Source: a bacterium (lineage in GTDB: Bacteria; Armatimonadota; Chthonomonadetes; Chthonomonadales; Chthonomonadaceae). From it: a stretch of 49,174 bases of DNA. The stretch spans positions 1 through 49,174 of the forward strand of contig JAJYCW010000015.1 in NCBI GenBank assembly GCA_021777995.1. The letters run 5' to 3'. A program made the translations under genes and the position numbers. Below the pieces are notes generated by a model, which saw only the letters and a program-made list of their open reading frames with translations, searched no databases and was not told the origin of the DNA. Every line of letters begins with the position of its first letter. Positions within the stretch are counted from its first letter, which is position 1. Positions 1 through 8,649 of this stretch are shown here, piece by piece.

Positions 1-3000
1 TGCCGACTGCGATGTTGGGGCTGGAAATGCAATTATCTTCTCATAGAAGTGCTGTCTCGAAAAGGCTATAAGGGATTCGTGCCGGCTGCGGTAGTGCCAA
101 AGCAGTTCATGTTCTGCAAAGTGGCCAGCTTCTCGAAGCACTCCCCGCTCATCTTTTTGTGGTTGGATGTTTCGTGCAAGCCCGGATGCAGCCTGTAGTA
201 TGCTTTCATAAACGTCATATACGGCAGTCTCCTCGTCTTGCTCCTCATCCGACAGACTGAGAAAGAAATCAGTTGGGGGAAGTTGTTTCGTATCCCCTGC
301 AATAATTACCTGTCGTGCACGGAAGAGCGAACAGAGTGCGTCCTCAACAAATATCTGCGAGGCTTCATCGAAGATCACTAGATCAAACTGAATGACCCGT
401 GCGTCAAGGTACTGGCTAACAGAAAGAGGGCTCATCAGCACACACGGCTTGTACTGAAAAAGTGCGTTGGGAATCTCTGTCAGGATCTTCCTGATCGAGC
501 CGTGCCGCTTCGCACTAATTACCCTCTTGAGCGTTGCTGCCTCGCCGAACTGGGCATCGGTGGTGGACGCTCGCTGCGTGATAGACTGTCTTATTCGTCC
601 TGGTGCTGTCTCTATCTGCTCAAGATCGAGGTCACGAAACTGCTGGATGAGTTCAACGTGGTTTTCTCCCCTGAACTGCCGGAGGATCGGCTCAGCAGCG
701 AGCACGTCGTCATACCAGAGCTGGTGAAATCTTTTCTCGAAAATGGCTGCGATCTGCGGTCCATCTGGTTTATGCGAAAGCACACTTTCATAAAACGATG
801 TCATGCCCATATGAGCACAATCGCTCTCAAGGTTCTTGAAGTCAATCCAGCTTTCAAGTTCCGATAATCGGTTGAGGTGGTCCTCCAGCCAGAGTTGAAT
901 CTCTTGCAGGTTTACGTGATGGACCGAGGCTGCCTGTCCTGCAATACTGGCCAAGGGAAAGTAACCGTCTAGTTTATCGCAAAGATCCGCAAACTGTGCA
1001 GATCGCTCTTCCAATTGAGTTGCGGCTTCCAACAGGCTAGACAACACTTGGCTGTCCGCCGTAACTGCAACATCCACTATTCCGCCCGCGGGAGGATTGC
1101 TGCCACAAGCTTCACATAGCTGCTGCGCCCAATCAAGTCCCGTGAGGATGGTGTCCCAATGGGTATCGACTCCTTGATAAAGGTGACTGAATTTATTGTG
1201 CAGGTCATCAGCCGCAGCCAGGAACAACCGCTCGGTTGCAACAGAGTCTGCAGCAGCGTGCAGCATTGTTACGAAATCGCTTGCGTGTGAAACCTCCTTC
1301 ACCAAGCTGCAACCACCGCACTGCAGATACGCTTGAGTGTAATGCGTAGCCGACACTACGATTGTTTGAAGGAACGTGATGAGTTCGGGGAGGTGCGCCT
1401 GCCTAAGCGGGAGATTGGTAAATGGCAACACATCTAGAGCCACCTGAAGCGTTACTGCATCCAGACTCTTATTCTGTTTATCCAGCACGGTGCAGTACTG
1501 CTCAAAGATGTCTGTAAACTCGCGAAGCTTCGGACCGCCGCCGCTCATCATCCCCACGATCTCGCTTGTCGCCTGTCCATTTGGCAGTTGCTGCAGTAGA
1601 CTCACTTGATCGCACAGGCACGCTTCAATCTGGCACCAATCGGTGTCAACGCCATTGTAATAGCTACCAAAGGAGTTTCGCAGTTGGTCATCGTTCTCGC
1701 GAAGCCATTTCAATCCACTTTGTCGGGCGAGCAGTAATTTCAAATCCCCAGTAAGATGACTAAGCGGTCTCTTAACAGCCGGCCTTACACAGCCATAAAT
1801 CGCACGCCTATCTTTATAGAACTGGCGGGTGAGCCACTTTTTAGGGCTCGCATAATCATGCTCAAACCTTTTGACAAAGACCTCGGCGTCTAGGTCAAAC
1901 ACGCTTGATTCATACCATTCACCCAGGGCAGCCGCATTTACGGTTACCCGTTCACACTCACTCTGTGCAGCCACCGCCAGGCGCTGTGCCAGCTGTAAAC
2001 CATCGGCAGTGAACCAACCTGGCAGTGGGCGCTTTGCGGTACAGATACTCGCACATAGACCACGAAGATAATATTCATCGCTTAGAGTTGCTGAAAGATC
2101 TAGCCCAAGGCGCTCATTCAACAGTTGCAATGTACGGCTGCAGCTTTCAGCGTGCTGCTCAAAATCTGCCATAGCAACCTTAAGATTGGCTAATCTAACG
2201 GGAACGGCGTCCTGCCATGCACGGCCAAACAACGGCTTCAGTTCCGCTTCGTACCGGCTAGTAAGCACCTCAAGAAGCTCGTCATGGTCGAGTTGAAGTA
2301 CCTCAATAGCCCAGGATTGCAGGAGCTGGCTCCGCGCTGTTAAATATTCTGCCTGCTGAGATTGTTGCGCGGTAGCATCGGCTCGAAGTTCGATTAAGTG
2401 ACCATCGGTGAGCCAGCTTCTTGGCGGCCGCGGACTAACGGCAAGAATTCTTGCAATGTTAAGCAGGTATTGACAGTCACTTAAGGTACCCGCTTCGTCC
2501 ATATCGCACAAATCTGTGATTACACGCACAGCTTGTATGATGCCAAGAACCTGCTCGAGAAGCGCCTCCAGTAAAGATGCGATCTGAGATCGCAAGTCCA
2601 ATGAGAACCGTAACGCCTTAACACCATCCCAAGGATGCACACCGTGATCGCAGTAAAGTGCGTGATGTTTTGCCAGACGCCGGGCCAGCGTCATCATTTC
2701 TGTGTACCGCGACCGGTCTACGGCTGCCGCACCAACAAATACAAATGGTACGTCCGGAATGTCCTGCATTGTAGCGAGCAGTCCATTTACCTCATAAACA
2801 CTCTTGCCAAGTGGTTGCCGAACCTGATGGAGGGCGAATACGATATTACCGAGACGCAGCCTTACCTCATCAAGCTGTTGGGAATCGGTATCTTCTGCAA
2901 TAGCGCTACCCCTCATTGCGTCATAGGCCGTCTTTAATTGGGCAACTACTTTCTTCTTGTCTGCCTTGTAGCTGTGAAGTTCCAGGCAAAAATCGCTCAG

Positions 3001-4050
3001 CCCCTTATCTGTCAGTCTCTTAAACACCGCCTCAAGAGCTGCCATTTTCTGCGAGACGAACAAAACGCGCCTTCCCGCCGCCATGCATTCCGAAATGATA
3101 TTAGTAATAGTCTGCGTTTTGCCCGTCCCTGGAGGGCCCTGCAAAATAAAACTCTGACCACTACGGGCGGCCAAAATTGCACGTTGTTGGGTTGGATCTG
3201 CATCGAGTACGCAGTTGCTTGCGTACCCGGCCATCTCGCTGTCAAGTTCCACCAGGGGTACCATAGAAACCAATGGAAGCCGCGTGATTGCCAATCCATC
3301 ACCGCCTAGAGCAGCCACTATTGGGTGATCACAGGCAGTGTCGAAATTCTCTTGCAAATCGCGATACATTGCCATTTTAAGAAACGAGAACCGTCCCAGA
3401 TAAACGTCATCCAGAACAGCAAAATTTCGTTTGCCAGCGACCGCGGCTCGTACACTTTCGAGATATTGCTTGAGTGATAACTTCGAATTTTCGGGCAGCG
3501 CAGGCAGCGAGATTTTAAGATCTGCCAATCCCATGCGGTGAACCAGTGTAGGATTGAGCTCTAGTCCATCCTCAAGCCGCGACAGCACAATGGTGTCATC
3601 GGCAGGAGAACGCGTTAACTGCACAGGCATCAACACGAGAGGAGATCGCACGGGTTCGTTGTCGTTTTTCCGCTCGGCATCCAGCCACTGCAGCACGCCA
3701 AAAGCAAGATAGAGGGTGACGATACCCTGCTCCCTAAAGGTGAATGCGGAGTTAATTCGCAGGCGATCTATTCGTTTAAGCTGCTCGTCCGGAAGTTGAA
3801 TAACGATACTGCTGGCACTTCTCTTTGGAGGCGCATCCGCTTCATCACCGCCCTTCAACTCCAGCATAAAGCGGATGTCCCTGCGAGCCGTGTTAAGATG
3901 ATCGAAGATTTGATCAGCGGGAAGTTGAAGAAATTGGAAAACCCCACGATTTGAGGCTGGTAAGGAATAAAGTGAGTTACGCCGATTGAGCTCAATGAGC
4001 TTCGAGTGCCATTTCTTCACTTTCTGCCTAACGTTATCAGAAGGGCTCAT
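1..4050 (-). CDS. DUF4011-type superfamily 1 DNA/RNA helicase, C-terminus beyond left edge
   Basis: An uninterrupted leftward frame of 1350 codons starts at the ATG at 4050-4048 and runs off the left edge. The first ~250 residues match in character the DUF4011 N-terminal region. A Walker A motif GPPGTGKT lies at residues ~305-312. After a long insertion, the Walker B-like VIFDEAS lies at ~1225-1231, followed closely by AGDTKQLPPTDFF (motif III) and LWHYRSRHESLI (motif IV). This is the order expected of an SF1 helicase of the AAA_11/AAA_12 type, and the ~900-residue spacing fits the large DUF4011 helicases. Such proteins often end in a Vsr/DUF559-like nuclease and are catalogued as candidate defence proteins (Hhe type, from memory). 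The C-terminus is outside the window, so that cannot be decided here. The start has only a weak upstream AGG. Family assignment is firm, biological role uncertain. Confidence 0.88.
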   Translation of the reverse strand, partial: MSPSDNVRQKVKKWHSKLIELNRRNSLYSLPASNRGVFQFLQLPADQIFDHLNTARRDIRFMLELKGGDEADAPPKRSASSIVIQLPDEQLKRIDRLRINSAFTFREQGIVTLYLAFGVLQWLDAERKNDNEPVRSPLVLMPVQLTRSPADDTIVLSRLEDGLELNPTLVHRMGLADLKISLPALPENSKLSLKQYLESVRAAVAGKRNFAVLDDVYLGRFSFLKMAMYRDLQENFDTACDHPIVAALGGDGLAITRLPLVSMVPLVELDSEMAGYASNCVLDADPTQQRAILAARSGQSFILQGPPGTGKTQTITNIISECMAAGRRVLFVSQKMAALEAVFKRLTDKGLSDFCLELHSYKADKKKVVAQLKTAYDAMRGSAIAEDTDSQQLDEVRLRLGNIVFALHQVRQPLGKSVYEVNGLLATMQDIPDVPFVFVGAAAVDRSRYTEMMTLARRLAKHHALYCDHGVHPWDGVKALRFSLDLRSQIASLLEALLEQVLGIIQAVRVITDLCDMDEAGTLSDCQYLLNIARILAVSPRPPRSWLTDGHLIELRADATAQQSQQAEYLTARSQLLQSWAIEVLQLDHDELLEVLTSRYEAELKPLFGRAWQDAVPVRLANLKVAMADFEQHAESCSRTLQLLNERLGLDLSATLSDEYYLRGLCASICTAKRPLPGWFTADGLQLAQRLAVAAQSECERVTVNAAALGEWYESSVFDLDAEVFVKRFEHDYASPKKWLTRQFYKDRRAIYGCVRPAVKRPLSHLTGDLKLLLARQSGLKWLRENDDQLRNSFGSYYNGVDTDWCQIEACLCDQVSLLQQLPNGQATSEIVGMMSGGGPKLREFTDIFEQYCTVLDKQNKSLDAVTLQVALDVLPFTNLPLRQAHLPELITFLQTIVVSATHYTQAYLQCGGCSLVKEVSHASDFVTMLHAAADSVATERLFLAAADDLHNKFSHLYQGVDTHWDTILTGLDWAQQLCEACGSNPPAGGIVDVAVTADSQVLSSLLEAATQLEERSAQFADLCDKLDGYFPLASIAGQAASVHHVNLQEIQLWLEDHLNRLSELESWIDFKNLESDCAHMGMTSFYESVLSHKPDGPQIAAIFEKRFHQLWYDDVLAAEPILRQFRGENHVELIQQFRDLDLEQIETAPGRIRQSITQRASTTDAQFGEAATLKRVISAKRHGSIRKILTEIPNALFQYKPCVLMSPLSVSQYLDARVIQFDLVIFDEASQIFVEDALCSLFRARQVIIAGDTKQLPPTDFFLSLSDEEQDEETAVYDVYESILQAASGLARNIQPQKDERGVLREAGHFAEHELLWHYRSRHESLIAFSRQHFYEKIIAFPAPTSQSA

Positions 4051-4177
4051 ACAGGCATACCTGCCAATCGTTCAGGTTATTCGGTTAAAAAATAGATTAT
4101 AACGCAAACAGAGATTTATAGCGAACACGAACCGAGCAACTGCCTGTGGATTTCTGCTGCATCCATTGTAATTCGCT

Positions 4178-4281
4178 ACTGCAATGCAGTTCTTCCTGCC
4201 GATCCATTGCACGATTGCGGTATATGTCCACCACATGGAGGAATCTGGAAACATATGGAGCAATATATTGCAGAGCTGCAA
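4178..4281. promoter_or_regulatory. Cluster of palindromes upstream of the beta-helix gene
   Basis: The 330-base gap 4051-4380 between the helicase and the beta-helix gene holds no gene that I can support. It contains three short palindromes with a TGCA or TTGC core: ACTGCA-A-TGCAGT at 4178-4190, GCAATATATTGC at 4260-4271, and TTGCAG-AG-CTGCAA at 4268-4281, which overlaps the second. Such sites resemble LacI-type operators, and the downstream gene is a plausible sugar-regulated secreted protein. Binding by any regulator is inference. I found no convincing -35/-10 pair to place them against. Confidence 0.35.
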
Positions 4282-4380
4282 CCATTTTTACCATCGCATT
4301 TCCAATATTTACCAGCAACTACCAGCCACCGGAGGCATAATATTGGAGGGTATGTGCTGCTCAACCGGAAGGAGCACCCC

Positions 4381-5697
4381 GTGGATTTCCAACGCAAACT
4401 ATTTGCTACTGCGCACCGAGCAATCGCGATTCTTGCAATAGGCTCTCTTACCATAAGTTCGCATGCGGCCCCGACGAGTACTACCGGTCCGCTTGGTCTT
4501 AGTGTAACAAAATTCGGTGCAAAAGGCAACGGCAAACATGACGATACGGCAGCGTTTCAGGCTGCGATGAACGCGGTATCGCATATGGGTGGAGGGCGGG
4601 TATACGTGCCCGCGGGTAATTTTAGAATTAACGGCACGCTTACCGTACCACAGGATGTCGCTTTGGTGGGTACGTGGGTTGCACCACCAACGTACACCGA
4701 CCCCACGAAAACGGCAGAGGTACACGGCACAACTTTGTGGGCCTATGATGGTAAGGGAGACGCCAACGGAACCCCCTTTATCACGCTTCTTCGTAATTCG
4801 GCTCTTAGGGGAATTGCTGTTTTCTACCCCGAGCAGACAAAGCCAGTGCCTGTGGCATACCCTTGGTGCATCCGAGGTAACGGCGATAATTGCAGCCTGG
4901 TCAACGTGCTTCTGGTTAACCCGTATCAGGGCGTAGACTTTGGGACCCTGCCTTGCGGTCGCCATTTTATTAACGGGCTTTACGGCGAGCCACTGTACAA
5001 GGGGCTATTGATAGATCAATGTTTTGACATCGGCCGTGTGGACAATGTACACTTCTGGCCATTTTGGGATGTAAATCCCGCCATGATGAAATGGACTTCC
5101 CTGCATGGGACGGCGTTTATCATTGGCCGAACTGATTGGGAATACATGCGCAACTGCTTCACAATCTGCTACCACGTCGGTTACCACTTCATTAATGGCA
5201 AGGCTGGCCCTGGTAACGTGGTTCTAACGCAATGCGGTGCGGATGAGGGTGCCGACGGCACAAGCACGACCCCCGTTGTGGTCGATAATAGTGAGTCCCA
5301 TGCCGGTATCTCCTTCGTGAACGGTCAGTTTATGGGTACCACAGAAGTGAATGTAAAGGCCAGTAACACTGGCCCCATAAAATTCACAGCCTGTGGGTTC
5401 TGGGGCATGCCCAATTGCAACACGATGGCATCACTAGCGGGTACGGGTAATGTAACGTTCACGGGGTGTCATTTTATTGGGTGGGCCAAGACCGATTTGA
5501 AAGCCGCGGCAATTGTTGCTAATTGCGATGGAATTACCATAACATCCTGCGATTTCATGGATTCCGGCAGCGCACAGGTGAACGTTGGGCCGCTATGTAA
5601 GTCGGCTATCATTGCAGAAAATCGGCTGCGCGGCGGTCAGAGGATTGGTTTGCCTGCTGGGTTTACGGCGGAGATTGGCCTTAATTCCACAAGGTGA
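4381..5697 (+). CDS. Secreted pectate-lyase-like right-handed beta-helix protein
   Basis: I place the start at the GTG at 4381, not further upstream. It has a strong ribosome binding site GGAAGGAG at 4367-4374, six bases away. It also gives a clean Sec signal peptide: basic MDFQRKLF, hydrophobic AIAILAIGSLTI, and cleavage near SHAAP. The mature protein opens with the motif VTKFGAKGNGKHDDTAAFQAA. This is the typical beginning of the Pectate_lyase_3 (PF12708) fold also seen in phage tailspikes and exo-polygalacturonases. Irregular repeats rich in Gly/Asn/Cys follow to the C-terminus (FTACGFWG, FTGCHFIGW, ITSCDFMDSG), as in parallel beta-helix coils. Length is 438 aa. It probably binds or cleaves a plant or bacterial polysaccharide outside the cytoplasm. 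The substrate and the catalytic residues cannot be named. Confidence 0.8.
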   Translation: MDFQRKLFATAHRAIAILAIGSLTISSHAAPTSTTGPLGLSVTKFGAKGNGKHDDTAAFQAAMNAVSHMGGGRVYVPAGNFRINGTLTVPQDVALVGTWVAPPTYTDPTKTAEVHGTTLWAYDGKGDANGTPFITLLRNSALRGIAVFYPEQTKPVPVAYPWCIRGNGDNCSLVNVLLVNPYQGVDFGTLPCGRHFINGLYGEPLYKGLLIDQCFDIGRVDNVHFWPFWDVNPAMMKWTSLHGTAFIIGRTDWEYMRNCFTICYHVGYHFINGKAGPGNVVLTQCGADEGADGTSTTPVVVDNSESHAGISFVNGQFMGTTEVNVKASNTGPIKFTACGFWGMPNCNTMASLAGTGNVTFTGCHFIGWAKTDLKAAAIVANCDGITITSCDFMDSGSAQVNVGPLCKSAIIAENRLRGGQRIGLPAGFTAEIGLNSTR

Positions 5698-5707
5698 GCG
5701 TTCTGAT

Positions 5708-5748
5708 TGCGATGCTGCCAGGGTTACAATAACCCGGGTAGCATCGCA
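5708..5748. terminator. Long hairpin between convergent genes, no U-tract
   Basis: TGCGATGCT at 5708-5716 pairs perfectly with AGCATCGCA at 5740-5748. The stem continues inward through a G-U pair, CC/GG, one mismatch, and GGGTT/AACCC around a five-base loop. It sits 10 bases after the stop of the beta-helix gene and 19 bases before the end of the convergent VOC gene. Neither side has a run of T, so it is not a classical intrinsic terminator. It may stop polymerase in both directions or protect the 3' ends of both transcripts. Confidence 0.55.
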
Positions 5749-5767
5749 CAGGTAAGTACCGCGTTTC

Positions 5768-6283
5768 CTAGCTGGCCTCGGAACCGTGCTCGGCTAGCAG
5801 CGACTGAAGGTTCAAAGGCTTTGTGTACATCTTCAGCTCGCCGTTTGAATCCACGGGCCACTCTTCCTTTGGCCGATCTCTGTAGAGTTCTACTCCATTA
5901 TCGTCGGGGTCACGTAAATAGAGGGCCTCGCTTACACCGTGGTCAGATGCGCCGTCAAGCTGCCAGTTTGCCTCCATGAGGCGCCTGAGCGCGTCAGCAA
6001 GACTTGTTCTGTCAGGATAAAGGATGGCTAAATGGTACAGTCCGGTGGTGCCCATGGGAGGCGGTGATCCCCCCTCGCTCTCCCACGTGTTAAGGCCGAT
6101 GTGATGATGATAGCCCCCGGCTGAAATGAATGCCGCACTGCGGCCCATACGCTGAACCAGGTTAAAGCCAAGAATCCCACAATAGAAGGCCAGGGAACGG
6201 TCAATATTGGCCACCTTCAGGTGAACATGTCCAATGCGCACACCGCCGTTTATGGGTGCATTCACATTGTTGCCTGTCAACAT
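5768..6283 (-). CDS. VOC-superfamily (glyoxalase/extradiol dioxygenase-like) protein
   Basis: 171 aa. I chose the ATG at 6283 (MLTGNNVNAP) because GAGGAG lies eight bases upstream; the longer frame from 6301 would begin within that site. The sequence follows the VOC pattern of two beta-alpha-beta-beta-beta modules. GHVHLKV gives the first metal-ligand His, GLYHLAILYPD the second, and DPDDNGVELYRDRP the terminal Glu. This His/His/Glu set is the one found in CatE-type catechol-2,3-dioxygenase-like proteins and in some glyoxalases. The C-terminal WPVDSNGELKMYTKPLNL is typical of the CatE-like branch. It probably binds a divalent metal in the cytoplasm; the substrate is unknown. It follows an aldo/keto reductase on the same strand after 81 bases and may share its transcript. 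Confidence 0.8.
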   Translation of the reverse strand: MLTGNNVNAPINGGVRIGHVHLKVANIDRSLAFYCGILGFNLVQRMGRSAAFISAGGYHHHIGLNTWESEGGSPPPMGTTGLYHLAILYPDRTSLADALRRLMEANWQLDGASDHGVSEALYLRDPDDNGVELYRDRPKEEWPVDSNGELKMYTKPLNLQSLLAEHGSEAS

Positions 6284-6364
6284 CCAACACACTCCTCGCA
6301 CGTTTAGTATGGATGGGAGCCGAGAACGGTGTTCGCGACTCCGCTTTCACTTATACACGCCCTA

Positions 6365-7330
6365 TCAGGCCATTACTGCTTCGATCTCCCTGATGGAGTC
6401 CTCGCTTAGCTTGTGGCCGGCCGCGCCAGCATTGTCATGCACCTGCGATGGCTTGCTTGCACCAATGATAACGCTAGAGACATTCTCCTGGCGAAGGCAC
6501 CAAGCCAGCGCCAGTTGTGCCATACTCAAGCCCTCGCGCTCTGCAATTGGAGCGAGCCGCTGAACCTTTTCCAGTACTTTCTGGTCAAGGTTACCCCCAT
6601 TAAGGAACATGTTCTGTTTGGGATCGGCGGCCCGGCTATCCGGAGGAAGCGGCTGGCCGGGTTTATATTTTCCCGTGAGAATCCCCTGTGCTAACGGTGA
6701 ATAGACGATCTGCCCCAGCCCAAAGTGCGAGCTGATGGGTACAACCGCACGCTCGATATTTCTATTCAGCATGCTATAGGATGGCTGATTAGATACCAGC
6801 CGATCCAGGTTCAGCTTTTCCTGCAAGCGCACTGCCTCTGCAATTTGCGGTGCATTCCACTCACTCACACCAACGTAGAGCACCTTACCCTGGGTAACCA
6901 GGTCATCAAGCGCACGAAGGGTCTCTTCCAAAGGAGTTTCGCTGTCGTACCGATGACACTGATAGAGGTCGATATACTCTACTCCTAATCGCTTCAGGCT
7001 AGCCTCGCACTGCTCCATGATATGCTTGCGCGACAGTCCCCTGTTATTCGGCATGGGCCCGTCGGTCATCTGAAAAAACACCTTGGTTGCAAGAACGTAG
7101 CTATCGCGTGGGAACTTCTTCAACGCACGCCCGACTACCTCTTCGCTTTTACCGCGCGCATAAACATTTGCCGTATCAAAAAAGTTGATTCCCAACTCAT
7201 ACGCACGATCTATACATGCCTCAGCAGCACTGTCCTCGGTAGCGTTGCCGTAGGTAAGCCAACTGCCCAAACAGATTTCACTAACCCTCACACCACTTGA
7301 ACCTAGTCTGCGATACTTCATTTCATGCAT
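6365..7330 (-). CDS. Aldo/keto reductase (KCNAB/YhdN-like)
   Basis: 321 aa, full length. The start ATG at 7330 has CAGGAG eight bases upstream. The AKR catalytic tetrad is visible: Asp52 and Tyr57 in FFDTANVYARG, Lys83 in LATKVFF, and His126 in YQCHRYD. The C-terminal VIIGASKPSQVHDNAGA is the NADPH-phosphate binding segment typical of the voltage-gated potassium channel beta-subunit-like AKR branch. It is expected to reduce aldehydes or ketones with NADPH in the cytosol. Substrate specificity cannot be read from the sequence. The VOC gene lies 81 bases downstream on the same strand, which hints at a two-gene unit for a small-molecule conversion. Confidence 0.9.
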   Translation of the reverse strand: MHEMKYRRLGSSGVRVSEICLGSWLTYGNATEDSAAEACIDRAYELGINFFDTANVYARGKSEEVVGRALKKFPRDSYVLATKVFFQMTDGPMPNNRGLSRKHIMEQCEASLKRLGVEYIDLYQCHRYDSETPLEETLRALDDLVTQGKVLYVGVSEWNAPQIAEAVRLQEKLNLDRLVSNQPSYSMLNRNIERAVVPISSHFGLGQIVYSPLAQGILTGKYKPGQPLPPDSRAADPKQNMFLNGGNLDQKVLEKVQRLAPIAEREGLSMAQLALAWCLRQENVSSVIIGASKPSQVHDNAGAAGHKLSEDSIREIEAVMA

Positions 7331-7464
7331 CGTTATATCTCCTGTTTTAATCTACTCAATGGCTGCAATTACCCTGCGATACGTGATTTCTTAGCGGGAC
7401 GATTGCAACGAGAACGCGCCAATTGTAGTAAACTTGATGGATACCATAATAAGAGTTTACCTGT

Positions 7465-8649
7465 ATGCCTCGTTTTAAATGCCCAAAATGCATTCAATTG
7501 CTCGCTTCTGTGCTGGTCGCAACCACCGTGCTTGGCCAAAGTGCCTATGCACTGCATCGTCTGGTCAACGTAGGTAAGCCTTTTCCCACCAGGCTAATCA
7601 TTGGCACTGTAGATCCAGGAATCACGAACCCAAGAGACGGGCAGGTATATCACGGCTTCTGTCAGGTGTGGCCCAACATTGCACCACCTGGCAGCGATCC
7701 AGACTATGCGCAGCGCTTTGATGTGCATGTGCAATCGGCGTCACAACTACGGTTAGCAGAGCGCACAGGAAGACTGTTAGCCCTTATATACGGCGAAGAG
7801 CGTAAACGACTTGGCTGGGACCATCCTTTTGAAAAAACCGTACATGTGTGGCTTACACCTGGGTCAGATCCTGATGGGAATGCAGATGTGGGAGGTCAAC
7901 AGTTTCGCAATCAGATATACATCTATGATGTATTTGCAAACCGCGCACCTGAGGAATGGCTTCGAGAGATTACTCACGAGTACGGGCATTACGCCTTGCC
8001 TGGTGTCACAGGCTTCACCAGTCCTGAAGCTTGGGCTAATGGCTTTTTAGGACAACGGCTCTTTGTCTACTGGCTGATTGAAGATGAGATACACGGTATT
8101 CTGACACATGCGGACTTACCGTTCGTAACCCCGGCCCAGTTGATAGACTACGAGGCAGTTGAGATTGACCCGCCCATTAACATGATAGAGCAGTGCCATG
8201 GTTCTCCGTCGTCGCTCATGCACCTGCGAAACGACAAGGGAATGAAGGCGTATATTGGCTTAGTACTGTACTGCGATAAATTCTACGGCGACTCCATGCT
8301 GCTCAACACCTTTGCTGAAACAGTACCTGCACCGGGAAGTCAGGCAACGGCGCCTGTTTACCTTACTGCATTTCAGCGGGCTATTACATCAGCAAGGCAC
8401 TTTACTCTTAATGGCATATCCGCCACAGGTGACCCATTTGCCATCTTTTTGCCCCGGGGCCTCTGGAGGGTTACTACTTCCAAATCTGTCTCACCTGCCA
8501 AACTTGAGCCACAAGGCAAGTTGATGCACCAGTATGGACAAAAGGTGCGTGTAGTGCGAGCTGGGTGGTTCACCCTGAGGGTAACATCCCCGGTACCGGC
8601 CAGCACCACTGTGTCGTTTACCAATCTTGGTGTGGATCTCAAAAAATGA
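7465..8649 (+). CDS. Secreted putative zinc metallopeptidase-like protein of unknown function
   Basis: 394 aa. The N-terminus looks like a signal peptide: a basic/Cys start, a hydrophobic stretch LLASVLVATTVLG, and a likely cleavage after QSAYA. I do not recognise the family. The centre carries ITHEYGHYALPG at residues ~169-180, which fits the zincin HExxH motif (HEYGH, 171-175). Glu188 in SPEAWANGF, 13 residues on, could be a third ligand as in gluzincins. The preceding strand-like segment QIYIYDVFANRAPEEWLREI matches the usual edge strand and active-site helix order. The C-terminal ~80 residues look like a small beta domain. Its stop TGA overlaps the ATG of pyrK (ATGA), so the two are probably translated together. 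The ribosome binding site is weak (AAGAG). Protease activity is inference. Confidence 0.6.
   Translation: MPRFKCPKCIQLLASVLVATTVLGQSAYALHRLVNVGKPFPTRLIIGTVDPGITNPRDGQVYHGFCQVWPNIAPPGSDPDYAQRFDVHVQSASQLRLAERTGRLLALIYGEERKRLGWDHPFEKTVHVWLTPGSDPDGNADVGGQQFRNQIYIYDVFANRAPEEWLREITHEYGHYALPGVTGFTSPEAWANGFLGQRLFVYWLIEDEIHGILTHADLPFVTPAQLIDYEAVEIDPPINMIEQCHGSPSSLMHLRNDKGMKAYIGLVLYCDKFYGDSMLLNTFAETVPAPGSQATAPVYLTAFQRAITSARHFTLNGISATGDPFAIFLPRGLWRVTTSKSVSPAKLEPQGKLMHQYGQKVRVVRAGWFTLRVTSPVPASTTVSFTNLGVDLKK

Noticed and set aside
502..867. Rightward open frames of 86 and 121 residues near the left edge
   Set aside because: They are shadows of the uninterrupted helicase frame on the other strand.
4399..4965. 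188-residue leftward open frame
   Set aside because: Antisense to the beta-helix gene, composition rich in Arg/Cys, no recognisable motifs.
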